Below, one piece after another: positions 52,657 to 62,028 of a stretch of 64,000 nt of DNA. The translations under genes were made by a program, and so were the position numbers. The DNA comes from Staphylococcus petrasii (lineage in GTDB: Bacteria; Bacillota; Bacilli; Staphylococcales; Staphylococcaceae), in NCBI RefSeq assembly GCF_002902565.1, contig NZ_PPRC01000016.1:1-64000 (forward strand). The letters are read 5' to 3'. The notes beneath the pieces were generated by a model, which saw only the letters and a list, made by a program, of their open reading frames with translations, had not been told where the DNA came from and did no database searches. The number at the start of each line of letters is the position of its first letter. Positions within the stretch are counted from its first letter, which is position 1.

Positions 52657-55248
52657 TTATTTCCTCATCTTTCTCTTTTTTGAATTGTTAAGTCTTACAA
52701 ATATGAAGCTAATCATCATACTAATTAAAGAAATGAATATCATTGTATTCCAATAAGGTGGTTGATACTTAATGGTAATCGTTTTAGCAGATGCATTTAC
52801 AGGCACACCTGTCATCATGTAATTTACTTTTACTGGGTTAACGCGCTCTCCATCCACATAGGCGCGCATGCCATCGCGATAAGGTATATTGATTGAAGCC
52901 ATTCCTTTATGATGTTTATCTAGATGGACTTCCACACCATTTTTAATATCTTTGTAATTACCATGATCTTTATGTCGATAAGCCTGTTTAAGCGTATCAT
53001 AATTTTCTCCATTTAAATCGAGTAACTTCATATTAAATTCGCCATCTGGAGATAACATGATAGTAATATTACCGTTTTTATCAGGTTGCGTGCGGTAAAG
53101 TTGCGTATCTACACCAGTTCGGTACGTTGAATTATTGAATAGACGATGGTTCGCATAATTATTTACCGCAACCGTATAATTACTATCTGGATTGCCGCGT
53201 TTAATCATCATTGTAAGATAGAAATCATCATACTTTTCCCGTAATGAAGCAGGGAGATGTAAAGTGATGGTACCGCCTTTGCCACCCACAACTTTATATT
53301 TATGTTTGCCTAGCTTCTTGATGTTATGAGATTGCATGTCTACTTTATTAAGTAAGTCAGGCGCTTTAGCGGTGTACTTAGTCCCTTTGTTTTCCATAAT
53401 GACGCCATCTAGCATCGCATGTTCTCTATCTATTGCTGTAGTTAAGCTCTTGCTATTATAAATATTGTTTGTCACTTTTACTGACGGAAGATTAAGTTTA
53501 TTTTCATATATTGTGTATTGTCCGCTTGTTTTTAATTTTTGAAAATGCTCAGGCAAATTACCTTGATATTCTTTTAACATTATATAACGAATAGAGAATA
53601 AACTTGCGAGATTTTGACGACCATTGATAGATTGATAGCGACTCAATGATTCTTCAGCTAAATTAATCTTCAAGGCATCGTAATAAAAATCAAGAATATT
53701 ATGATGGAAGATACTTGAATAAAGACTTAAGCCCTTGAAATGTTGATACATCGGCGTATTATCTTGCTCATTTACGCGCCAATCTATACGCTCATCTTCT
53801 TGCTTATCGTTCACCATTTCTCTGACAAGCGCGCGTTGTAAATCTGAACTATATAAACTTGAATTTACATAGAAAGTATTGGCACGATCTCGATGATCTT
53901 TAAAATAAATTTGATTATTTATAAATACAATAGATACTACAATGCTTAATAAGATAATGGATATTCCATATATATAATTCAACTTTATACGATTAGACGT
54001 ATCTTTTACTAATAAAATAATTAAACCAATGAGTGACACTAGTGGGACAAGTATTAACCAAGCTACGAACTTATGATATACAATGGCACTACTAAAAATA
54101 ACTATTTCAGCTATAAGATTAGGTATTATGTAAGTTTTAAGATTTAACGTACGATAATATTTTAGAAATAGACCAATCAATATTGCTGAATTGAACGCTA
54201 GTATAAAGTGCCAACGTTTTTGTGGTGCAGAAAAGCCATTAAACACTTGGTCCACAAATGGAATAAAACTACATATAATAAAAATGAATGTGAGTATCGC
54301 AAACAGTCGATAGTAATAGTGTTTATATAAGTTAAACGACAATAAAGCTTGGATTGTAATAAACAATATGACAATAAGATAGTTATCAAAGAATACATTA
54401 GTATTAATGTCTAATTTTTCAAAAGCAGGAACGTCACCTGAAAAAGGAATACGTCGATTGTTTAAAAAACTTTGTGCGCCATGAAAGAAAATAAATAAAC
54501 TGTTACCAAGCGCTAATAATGCACTAGTAACTAACAATAACAGGGCTTTTCCACGTGAAATCGTATCTTTAGGATGTCTAAAGATAATACGTATTAATAT
54601 GTAACCTGCACCTATTAAGCATAAATAATAAGCGAAATAGAAATTATTAATTAATAGTAGTGTGACAGTCACTATGAATAAGCCAAACTTTCGCTTCTGT
54701 AATACACGTTCAATTGACAATAGTAGAAGTGGCATCCAAATAAAAACATCACTAAAAAATGGCCAATAAACGGTAAAACGATAGTATAGAGGTGACATGA
54801 CGAATAGAAAGGCCATGATTAAACTTAGCCATGTATTTTTAGAAATCCATTTACTATATAAATAGGTACAATATAGCGCAATGGCTGCTTTGATAATTGA
54901 TATAATGAGTGCATCAATCATCCAAAACATTAAATCTTGAGTATGTAAGTTTATAAAAGTTTTTAATATTAATATAATAATAACGTTTAAAATAAATAAT
55001 AAATTAGTAGAGAAGTAATAACTTAAGTCAGTGAAAAAGTCTCCACCTAAACCAAAATCCGTAGCATAAAATAGATTGCCATGACTCCACTTCTCAAATA
55101 AATACATTTGAATAGGAACCATTTGTTCCATACCGTCATTCGGACCAGTGAATAAAATACCGTCGTGAATGAAGCGGTAAATAATGTAGCTATGGCCAAT
55201 TAAAGCAAGTGCTAAGAATAAGCATATATGTATTAGAAATTTCTTCAT
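52657..55248 (-). CDS. YfhO-family multi-spanning membrane protein, upstream copy
   Basis: An 863-residue paralogue of the next gene with the same plan: N-terminal helix, FTGPNDGMEQMVPIQMYLFE after it, many membrane segments to about residue 460, then a large outside domain with GENYDTLKQAY and a C-terminal helix with a Lys/Arg tail. It is transcribed first; its ATG follows AGAGGTTAAAT. The two copies differ well in sequence, so the duplication is old. YfhO relatives take part in teichoic acid sugar addition in other Firmicutes; direct evidence in staphylococci is not known to me. Confidence 0.88.
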   Translation of the reverse strand: MKKFLIHICLFLALALIGHSYIIYRFIHDGILFTGPNDGMEQMVPIQMYLFEKWSHGNLFYATDFGLGGDFFTDLSYYFSTNLLFILNVIIILILKTFINLHTQDLMFWMIDALIISIIKAAIALYCTYLYSKWISKNTWLSLIMAFLFVMSPLYYRFTVYWPFFSDVFIWMPLLLLSIERVLQKRKFGLFIVTVTLLLINNFYFAYYLCLIGAGYILIRIIFRHPKDTISRGKALLLLVTSALLALGNSLFIFFHGAQSFLNNRRIPFSGDVPAFEKLDINTNVFFDNYLIVILFITIQALLSFNLYKHYYYRLFAILTFIFIICSFIPFVDQVFNGFSAPQKRWHFILAFNSAILIGLFLKYYRTLNLKTYIIPNLIAEIVIFSSAIVYHKFVAWLILVPLVSLIGLIILLVKDTSNRIKLNYIYGISIILLSIVVSIVFINNQIYFKDHRDRANTFYVNSSLYSSDLQRALVREMVNDKQEDERIDWRVNEQDNTPMYQHFKGLSLYSSIFHHNILDFYYDALKINLAEESLSRYQSINGRQNLASLFSIRYIMLKEYQGNLPEHFQKLKTSGQYTIYENKLNLPSVKVTNNIYNSKSLTTAIDREHAMLDGVIMENKGTKYTAKAPDLLNKVDMQSHNIKKLGKHKYKVVGGKGGTITLHLPASLREKYDDFYLTMMIKRGNPDSNYTVAVNNYANHRLFNNSTYRTGVDTQLYRTQPDKNGNITIMLSPDGEFNMKLLDLNGENYDTLKQAYRHKDHGNYKDIKNGVEVHLDKHHKGMASINIPYRDGMRAYVDGERVNPVKVNYMMTGVPVNASAKTITIKYQPPYWNTMIFISLISMMISFIFVRLNNSKKRKMRK

Positions 55249-55487
55249 ATTTAACCTCTAACGTATTTTAAATCATTTTCATAATTAAATTGTAGGCTAT
55301 TCGTGGATAGGAATAAAGTAATTTGAGCATGCTGATAAAGTAATATAACCTCTAATAGTTCACTCATATTAAATACGAATGATAAAATGATAGAGAACAT
55401 ACATGATTAGTGGTGAAGGTTTTAATTTTCAAGTATAATCAAAAAGTTGAAATCGACATAAAATTAATGAAAGAAAGGTGAATGAAT

Positions 55488-56372
55488 ATGCCAATTCAAT
55501 GGTATCCAGGCCATATGGCAAAAGCCAAAAGAGAGGTTACGGAACAATTAAAAAAAGTGGACGTGGTCTTTGAATTAGTAGATGCACGTATTCCATATAG
55601 TTCACGAAATCCAATGATCGACGATGTCATTAAGCAAAAACCAAGAGTGGTTATTCTAAATAAAAAAGATATGGCTAATTTAAATGAAATGCAAAAATGG
55701 GAGCGCTTCTTTGTAGATAAAGGCTATTATCCTGTAGCGGTTGATGCTAAGCACGGGAAAAATTTAAAAAACGTTGAAACAGCAGCTATTGAAGCGACGA
55801 AAGAAAAGTTTGAAAGAGAAAAAGCAAAAGGATTAAAACCACGTGCAATTCGCGCCATGATTGTAGGTATTCCGAATGTAGGTAAATCAACGCTTATTAA
55901 TAAATTAGCTAGAAAGAATATCGCTCAAACAGGAAATAAACCTGGCGTTACTAAGCAACAACAATGGATTAAAGTGGGTCAATCATTACAATTATTAGAT
56001 ACACCAGGGATCCTTTGGCCTAAATTCGAAGATGAATTAGTAGGTAAGAAATTAAGTTTAACGGGTGCGATTAAAGATAGTATCGTGCATTTAGACGAAG
56101 TAGCGATTTATGGTTTAGAATTCTTGATTAAACACGATTTAGAAGGATTCAAACAGCATTATAAAATTGATGTGCCTGAAGATGCTGAAATGTTAGAATG
56201 GTTCGATGCTATTGGTCGCCGTCGAGGTCTATTACAACGTGGTAATGAAGTAGATTATGAAGCGGTTATTGAATTAATTATTAACGATGTTCGTAATGCT
56301 AAAATCGGCACATATTGCTTTGACTTATATGCTGAAATGAAAAGTGAGTTAAACGATGGCGCAAACAATTAA
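55488..56372 (+). CDS. rbgA: Ribosome biogenesis GTPase RbgA (YlqF)
   Basis: Needed for late assembly of the 50S subunit. The 294-residue protein has a circularly permuted GTPase domain: G4 LNKKD near residue 60 precedes G1 GIPNVGKST and G3 DTPG, and a C-terminal RNA-binding domain. I start at the second ATG ([10 protein letters not shown]) since AGGTG lies 7 bases before; the ATG six bases upstream would leave only one base of spacing. Overlaps rnhB by 17 bases. Confidence 0.96.
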   Translation: MPIQWYPGHMAKAKREVTEQLKKVDVVFELVDARIPYSSRNPMIDDVIKQKPRVVILNKKDMANLNEMQKWERFFVDKGYYPVAVDAKHGKNLKNVETAAIEATKEKFEREKAKGLKPRAIRAMIVGIPNVGKSTLINKLARKNIAQTGNKPGVTKQQQWIKVGQSLQLLDTPGILWPKFEDELVGKKLSLTGAIKDSIVHLDEVAIYGLEFLIKHDLEGFKQHYKIDVPEDAEMLEWFDAIGRRRGLLQRGNEVDYEAVIELIINDVRNAKIGTYCFDLYAEMKSELNDGANN

Positions 56373-57123
56373 AGAAGTCAAAGAATTATTAGCCACAATC
56401 ACAGATGTTGAAGAATTAGATAATCATGAACTAAATGCTGATAGTCGTAAAGGCGTGCAACAAAGTATCGCTCAACGTCGCAAACAACTTTTAAAAGAGC
56501 AAGAAATCATTCAGCATTATCAAGTTATGAATAAATATGAGAATGAATTGCTTGAAAGACATCCTGAAGCATTAATTTGTGGGATAGATGAAGTAGGGCG
56601 TGGGCCATTAGCAGGACCTGTAGTGGCTTGCGCTGTCATACTTAATCCCGGTCATCAATATTTAGGGTTAGATGATTCGAAAAAAGTCTCAGCTGTCAAA
56701 CGCGAGTTGCTAAATCAACAACTCAAAGAAGGTGTAGTAGATTATGCATATGGCATAGCGAGTGCAGAAGAAATCGACCAATTAAATATTTATAATGCGA
56801 CAAAAGTAGCAATGGAACGTGCCATTGCGCAATTAAAATACCAGCCTGATCACTTGTTAATTGATGCGATGACCTTAGATAATTCCGTCCCTCAAACTTC
56901 AATTATTAAAGGGGATGCTAAAAGCGTATCGATAGCGGCTGCAAGTATTATGGCTAAAGAATATCGAGATACATTAATGAAAGAAATTGCTGAAGCATAT
57001 CCTGGTTATGATTTCGATAAAAATGTGGGCTATGGCACGAAAGCCCATCTTGAAGGATTAAATAAATTAGGCGTTACGCCATATCATCGCAAGAGCTTTG
57101 AACCAGTGAAATCTATGTTGTAA
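56356..57123 (+). CDS. rnhB: Ribonuclease HII
   Basis: Removes ribonucleotides and RNA primers from RNA-DNA hybrids. The 255-residue protein has the N-terminal helical extension (about 1-70) typical of Bacillales and the catalytic block [15 protein letters not shown] with Asp-Glu pair, and DAMTLD and AKEYRD downstream. Its start overlaps rbgA by 17 bases; the ribosome binding site is weak (AAAGTGAGTT), so translation is probably coupled. Confidence 0.96.
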   Translation: MAQTIKEVKELLATITDVEELDNHELNADSRKGVQQSIAQRRKQLLKEQEIIQHYQVMNKYENELLERHPEALICGIDEVGRGPLAGPVVACAVILNPGHQYLGLDDSKKVSAVKRELLNQQLKEGVVDYAYGIASAEEIDQLNIYNATKVAMERAIAQLKYQPDHLLIDAMTLDNSVPQTSIIKGDAKSVSIAAASIMAKEYRDTLMKEIAEAYPGYDFDKNVGYGTKAHLEGLNKLGVTPYHRKSFEPVKSML

Positions 57124-57147
57124 TTATTTGAATTTTAAATTTATTGC

Positions 57148-57191
57148 AAAAAATGAAACAGTTTCAGTTTACAATAGCGCTTTCATTTTTT
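57148..57191 (+). terminator. AT-rich hairpin after rnhB
   Basis: AAAAAATGAAA and TTTCATTTTTT are perfect complements (11 bp) 22 bases apart, with no GC-rich core; may be a weak terminator before sucC. Confidence 0.45.
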
Positions 57192-57234
57192 ATAATTGAA
57201 AATGAACTTAACCTAAGAAACAGGAGGATGGAAG

Positions 57235-58401
57235 ATGAATATCCACGAGTATCAAGGTAAAGAAATATTTCGTTCTATGGGCGTAGCAGTTCCAGAAGGA
57301 CGCGTTGCATTCACTGCTGAAGAAGCAGTAGAAAAGGCGAAAGAATTAGACTCAGATGTTTATGTGGTAAAAGCACAAATCCACGCTGGGGGTAGAGGTA
57401 AAGCAGGTGGTGTTAAAATTGCTAAATCACTATCTGAAGTTGAAACTTACGCTAATGAATTATTAGGGAAACAATTAGTTACACACCAAACTGGTCCAGA
57501 AGGTAAAGAAGTAAAACGTTTATACATCGAACAAGGTTGCGATATTCAAAAAGAATATTATGTAGGTTTCGTTATTGACCGCGCAACTGATCGTATTACT
57601 TTAATGGCTTCTGAAGAAGGCGGTACTGAAATTGAAGAAGTAGCTGCTAAAACACCAGAAAAAATCTTTAAAGAAACAATCGACCCAGTTGTAGGTTTAT
57701 CACCTTACCAAGCACGTCGTATTGCTTTCAATATTAACATTCCTAAAGAATCAGTTAATAAAGCAGCGAAATTCTTACTTTCTTTATACAATGTATTTGT
57801 AGAAAAAGATTGCTCTATCGTTGAAATTAACCCATTAGTAACAACTGGTGACGGTGACGTTTTAGCTTTAGATGCGAAACTTAACTTTGATGACAATGCT
57901 TTATTTAGACATAAAGATATTCAAGAATTACGTGATTTAGAAGAAGAAGATCCAAAAGAAATTGAAGCATCTAAATATGACTTATCATACATCGCATTAG
58001 ATGGAGATATCGGTTGTATGGTTAACGGTGCTGGTTTAGCTATGGCCACAATGGATACAATTAATCATTTTGGTGGAAATCCAGCTAACTTCCTAGACGT
58101 TGGGGGCGGTGCTACTAAAGAAAAAGTTACTGAAGCATTCAAGATCATCTTAGGTGATGACAATGTTAAAGGTATCTTTGTAAATATCTTTGGTGGAATC
58201 ATGAAATGTGACGTTATCGCTGAAGGTATCGTAGCAGCAGTTAAAGAAGTAGATTTAACTTTACCTTTAGTTGTACGTTTAGAAGGTACTAACGTTGAAC
58301 GTGGTAAACAAATCTTAAACGATTCAGGATTAGCAATCGAACCAGCAGCTACAATGGCTGAAGGCGCACAAAAAATTGTTAAACTTGTTAAAGAAGCGTA
58401 A
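57235..58401 (+). CDS. sucC: Succinyl-CoA synthetase, beta subunit
   Basis: Makes succinate and a nucleoside triphosphate from succinyl-CoA in the TCA cycle. The 388-residue protein has an N-terminal ATP-grasp domain ([29 protein letters not shown]) and a C-terminal CoA-ligase-like domain with [13 protein letters not shown] and [24 protein letters not shown] precedes the ATG. sucD follows after 21 bases and encodes the partner. Confidence 0.98.
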   Translation: MNIHEYQGKEIFRSMGVAVPEGRVAFTAEEAVEKAKELDSDVYVVKAQIHAGGRGKAGGVKIAKSLSEVETYANELLGKQLVTHQTGPEGKEVKRLYIEQGCDIQKEYYVGFVIDRATDRITLMASEEGGTEIEEVAAKTPEKIFKETIDPVVGLSPYQARRIAFNINIPKESVNKAAKFLLSLYNVFVEKDCSIVEINPLVTTGDGDVLALDAKLNFDDNALFRHKDIQELRDLEEEDPKEIEASKYDLSYIALDGDIGCMVNGAGLAMATMDTINHFGGNPANFLDVGGGATKEKVTEAFKIILGDDNVKGIFVNIFGGIMKCDVIAEGIVAAVKEVDLTLPLVVRLEGTNVERGKQILNDSGLAIEPAATMAEGAQKIVKLVKEA

Positions 58402-58422
58402 GGAAAGGATGGGAACACTAAG

Positions 58423-59328
58423 ATGAGTGTATTTATAGATAAGAATACTAAAGTAATGGTACAAGGTATTACAGGGTCTACTGCCCTTTTCCATACAAAA
58501 CAAATGCTTGATTATGGCACACAAATCGTTGCTGGTGTAACACCAGGTAAAGGCGGACAAGTCGTTGAAGGCGTGCCAGTATACAATACAGTAGCAGAAG
58601 CTAAAGAAGAAACAGGGGCAAATGTATCAGTTGTTTATGTTCCAGCACCATTTGCTGCAGATTCTATTTTAGAAGCGGCTGATGCAGATTTAGATATGGT
58701 TATTTGTATTACTGAACATATTCCAGTTATCGACATGATCAAAGTTAAACGATACTTAGAAGGTAGAAAAACACGTTTAGTAGGACCAAACTGCCCAGGT
58801 GTTATCACTGCTGATGAATGTAAAATCGGTATCATGCCTGGATATATCCATAAAAAAGGTCATGTAGGCGTAGTTTCACGTTCTGGTACATTAACTTATG
58901 AAGCTGTACATCAATTAACTGAAGAAGGCATTGGTCAAACTACAGCTGTAGGTATCGGTGGCGACCCAGTTAACGGTACAAACTTCATCGATGTTCTTAA
59001 AGCATTCAATGAAGATGAAGAAACTAAAGCAGTTGTAATGATCGGTGAAATCGGTGGTACAGCTGAAGAAGAAGCAGCTGAATGGATTAAAGCTAACATG
59101 AAGAAACCAGTAGTAGGTTTCATTGGTGGGCAAACTGCTCCTCCAGGTAAACGTATGGGCCACGCTGGTGCGATCATTTCTGGTGGTAAAGGTACTGCAG
59201 ATGAAAAAATTAAAACATTAAACGATTGTGGTGTTAAAACTGCAGATACACCTTCAGAAATTGGTACAACTTTAATCGAAGCAGCTAAAGAAGCTGGCAT
59301 TTATGAAGAATTATTAACAGTAAAATAA
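58423..59328 (+). CDS. sucD: Succinyl-CoA synthetase, alpha subunit
   Basis: Partner of SucC, bearing the phosphohistidine. The 301-residue protein has the CoA-binding Rossmann domain with [16 protein letters not shown] and GPNCPGVI, and the active-site H247 in [23 protein letters not shown] lies upstream of the ATG. A terminator follows the stop codon after about 20 bases. Confidence 0.98.
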   Translation: MSVFIDKNTKVMVQGITGSTALFHTKQMLDYGTQIVAGVTPGKGGQVVEGVPVYNTVAEAKEETGANVSVVYVPAPFAADSILEAADADLDMVICITEHIPVIDMIKVKRYLEGRKTRLVGPNCPGVITADECKIGIMPGYIHKKGHVGVVSRSGTLTYEAVHQLTEEGIGQTTAVGIGGDPVNGTNFIDVLKAFNEDEETKAVVMIGEIGGTAEEEAAEWIKANMKKPVVGFIGGQTAPPGKRMGHAGAIISGGKGTADEKIKTLNDCGVKTADTPSEIGTTLIEAAKEAGIYEELLTVK

Positions 59329-59350
59329 TTTGATATCATCTCAAATTTGA

Positions 59351-59388
59351 TAGCCTAGATTCCAAATTGGTGGAGTCTAGGCTTTTTT
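59351..59388 (+). terminator. Terminator after sucD
   Basis: TAGCCTAGATTCC and GGAGTCTAGGCT pair with a T-G mismatch around an 8-base loop; six T follow. Confidence 0.9.
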
Positions 59389-59403
59389 GCGTTGGAATCA
59401 GGC

Positions 59404-59432
59404 TTTAAATCATATATTTTATATATTATAAT
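59404..59432 (+). promoter_or_regulatory. Promoter of the femABX-family gene
   Basis: TTTAAA (59404-59409), 17 bases, TATAAT (59427-59432); predicted start near 59439, about 100 bases before the coding start. Confidence 0.5.
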
Positions 59433-59446
59433 TTTTTTATTGTATT

Positions 59447-59470
59447 GTTTGTAGTGGCTAGCCAGCAAAC
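59447..59470. promoter_or_regulatory. Operator-like palindrome downstream of the femABX promoter
   Basis: A perfect TGGCTAGCCA palindrome (59455-59464) sits within GTTTG...CAAAC arms, just beyond the predicted transcript start. It could be a repressor operator or a leader hairpin. No T-run follows. Confidence 0.4.
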
Positions 59471-59539
59471 TATCCAACATATTAAAAGATAATTAAAATT
59501 TACAATTTAGCAATTTAATTGAAAGAGAGTTAAACACCT

Positions 59540-60768
59540 ATGAAATTTACTTCACTTACCCCTGATGAGTTTAAAGACTACGTTGAACAACATTTTTCTC
59601 ATTATACTCAATCAACAGATTTATACCAATATCGAATTAAACATAATAAAGGCGTTCATTTAGTAGGCGTTAAAGAAGCTGGAAAAGTAATAGCTGCATG
59701 CTTATTAACTGATGCTCGTGCATTGAAAGTTTTTAAATATTTTTATACACACCGTGGACCAGTAATGGACTATTCTAATTTAGAACTAGTCAACTTTTTC
59801 TTTAAAAATTTAACTCGATATGTTCGTAGACGTAGAGGAATTTATATATTAGTGGATCCTTATGTTTTAGAACATTTAAGAACTGCAGATGGAGAAATTA
59901 TAGAACGATTTAATAATAAACAGTGGTTTAAAGTAATGAAGCGTTTAGGTTATCAACATCAAGGTTTTACTACTGGCTATTCAGATATGAGTCAAATACG
60001 TTGGCATTCTATTTTAGATTTGAAGGACAAAACTGAACAACAAATTTTAAAAGATATGTCATACCAAACTAGAAGAAATATTTTAAAAACGTTAGAAATG
60101 GATGTTGAAGTTAAAACTTTAACTATTAATGAAACAAATAGATTTTATCGATTATTTCATATGGCTGAAGAGAAACATGGTTTCCATTTTCAAGAAGAGC
60201 CTTATTTCAAGCAAATGTTAGAAATTTATGGAGATAGAGCGTGTATAAAGTTAGCTTATATTGATTTAAATAAATATTTAAGATTGTTAAAGAATAAAAT
60301 AGTAGAGTTAGAAGCTACTATTAATGAATTGAAAAAAACATTGGAAACTAACTCTAATTCGAAAAAGAATAAAACCAAATATCAGCAATTAACACAACAA
60401 TTAGAAAGTGTATGTAAAAAAGTAGCCAAAACCGAACAGTTAATCATAACAGACGGAACGTTACTCGATTTAGCAGCAGCATTATTTATTTACAATAACC
60501 ATGAAATGTATTACTTATCTAGTGGCTCTAATCCTAAGTATAATGAATTTATGGGTGCTTACCGATTACAGTGGGACATGATTCTCTTTGCAAAAGAGAA
60601 AGGAATACCACGCTATAATTTCTATGGAAAAACTGAGAATTCGGTGAAAACGCAGAAGATTACGGTGTTCAACAATTTAAAAAAGGTTTTAATGCATTTG
60701 TTGAAGAGTATGTAGGCGATTTTATTAAACCTGTTAACAAATTTTTATATAAACTGTATAAGAAATAA
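59540..60768 (+). pseudogene. FemABX-family peptidoglycan interpeptide aminoacyltransferase (FmhC-like), frameshifted
   Basis: FemABX enzymes add Gly or Ser from tRNA to the peptidoglycan interpeptide bridge. Up to about residue 366 the protein is a normal family member: two GNAT-like domains split by a helical arm (about 240-310). Then the frame reads TENSVKTQKITVFNNLKKV and ends at 60715. One base added near 60641 (AATTC to AATTTC) restores FGENAEDYGVQQFKKGFNAF, the true family ending, running to a stop at 60766-60768; restored length about 409. So one T is missing in a T-run. In S. aureus fmhC lies here before dprA; lytN is absent. May be a genuine mutation or a sequencing slip. CACCT and GAAAGAGAG precede the ATG. 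Confidence 0.88.
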
Positions 60769-60779
60769 AGAAAATTGAT

Positions 60780-60816
60780 GTAGAGAAGAAAGAAATAGAA
60801 ATCTCTACTCTTTTTT
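60780..60816 (+). terminator. Terminator after the femABX-family gene
   Basis: GTAGAGA and TCTCTAC form a 7-bp stem with a 15-base loop, then CTCTTTTTT. Confidence 0.75.
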
Positions 60817-60937
60817 ATTAAGGAGAAAAGTAGGATTAGTTTACATAAGGAATGGCGAGGTTTTACTCATTAAATTTTGATTTAATTTTTAAAGCGAATT
60901 GTCTTACAAATGAAATTTTTTTACGAATAATTTGTAC

Positions 60938-60943
60938 TATAAT
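60938..60943 (+). promoter_or_regulatory. Candidate -10 box for dprA
   Basis: A perfect TATAAT lies 21 bases before the dprA ATG. No -35 box is convincing. Confidence 0.4.
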
Positions 60944-60964
60944 AGTTACAAAGGAGAAAACATC

Positions 60965-61828
60965 ATGTCAGACAACGAAATAGTTTTATTGAAACTTAGA
61001 TGGGCTGGGTATTCAACACAACAGATCCATCAATTATTAAACTTGTATCCTGATTATTTAAGTTTTTCATTCAGAGATCAAGTAGATACTTTAAGAACTT
61101 GGGAAAATCTTTATACTAAAAAAGAACTTGTAGACCGATTTATTAAAGTTAACATCAACGAAATTATAGATCATTTATCAAGTCATCATATGAAATTTAT
61201 TTCTTCATTTAATGCTTCTTATTCTCCGCTACTCAAGCAAATTTATGATTATCCATTGATTTTATTTTATAAAGGAAATATCAATTTACTATCTTCTACT
61301 AATACATTAGGCGTTGTTGGCTCACGTGTCGCTACTCAATATTCCTCTCACGCCATGCAATATCTCTTCTCAAACTTCACTCATATACCTCTTACTATTG
61401 TTTCAGGACTAGCTAAAGGTGCAGATAGTTTAGCACATCATTACGCGTTAAAGTTTAATTTACCTACTATTGCGGTTTTAGGTCATGGTCATTTAAAACA
61501 CTATCCTAAAGAAACTGAAAAACTACGATATATAATTGAAGAAAAAGGATTAGTTATTAGTGAATATCCACCATTTGTTAATATTACAAGGTATCACTTT
61601 CCACAACGTAATCGTCTAATTAGTGGTTTATCAAAAGGGGTTCTAATTACTGAAGCAGGTATTAAAAGCGGTAGCCAAATCACGATAGATTGTGCGATTG
61701 AACAAAATAGAAATGTATATGTATTACCAGGCTCTATGTTTAACCCATTAACAAAAGGAAACTTGTTAAGAGCTCAAGAAGGAGCAATGATAGTTTCAGA
61801 AGCACAAGATATATTGAATGATTATTAA
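60965..61828 (+). CDS. dprA: DNA processing protein DprA
   Basis: Protects incoming single-stranded DNA and loads RecA in natural transformation. I start at the ATG giving MSDNEIVLLKLRW, after AAAGGAGA; an open frame above is without a site. The 287-residue protein has the Rossmann domain with GSRVATQYS, SGLAKGADSLAHHYAL and the block FPQRNRLISG; ITEAGIKSGSQIT follows. The C-terminal winged-helix domain of some DprA proteins is absent. It precedes topA, as in other staphylococci. Confidence 0.95.
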   Translation: MSDNEIVLLKLRWAGYSTQQIHQLLNLYPDYLSFSFRDQVDTLRTWENLYTKKELVDRFIKVNINEIIDHLSSHHMKFISSFNASYSPLLKQIYDYPLILFYKGNINLLSSTNTLGVVGSRVATQYSSHAMQYLFSNFTHIPLTIVSGLAKGADSLAHHYALKFNLPTIAVLGHGHLKHYPKETEKLRYIIEEKGLVISEYPPFVNITRYHFPQRNRLISGLSKGVLITEAGIKSGSQITIDCAIEQNRNVYVLPGSMFNPLTKGNLLRAQEGAMIVSEAQDILNDY

Positions 61829-61960
61829 GTATGGTCAATTTTTAAAAAATTGCTAAAATTGTTATAAATGATAATTTATATTGCGAAATAAGTTGATATT
61901 ATATGTTAATAGAAACTAATTTAAATGGTGATCAAAAACGAATTTAATTAAAGTTAAATA

Positions 61961-61990
61961 TTGACAAAATCAAAATCGACCGTTTATCAT
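61961..61990 (+). promoter_or_regulatory. Promoter of topA
   Basis: TTGACA (61961-61966) with 18 bases to TATCAT (61985-61990), a perfect -35 and five of six -10 matches. It ends 38 bases before the topA start. Confidence 0.75.
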
Positions 61991-62028
61991 TTATCTTTAG
62001 TAATTGAAAAAGCAAGGGGGAATTCACT

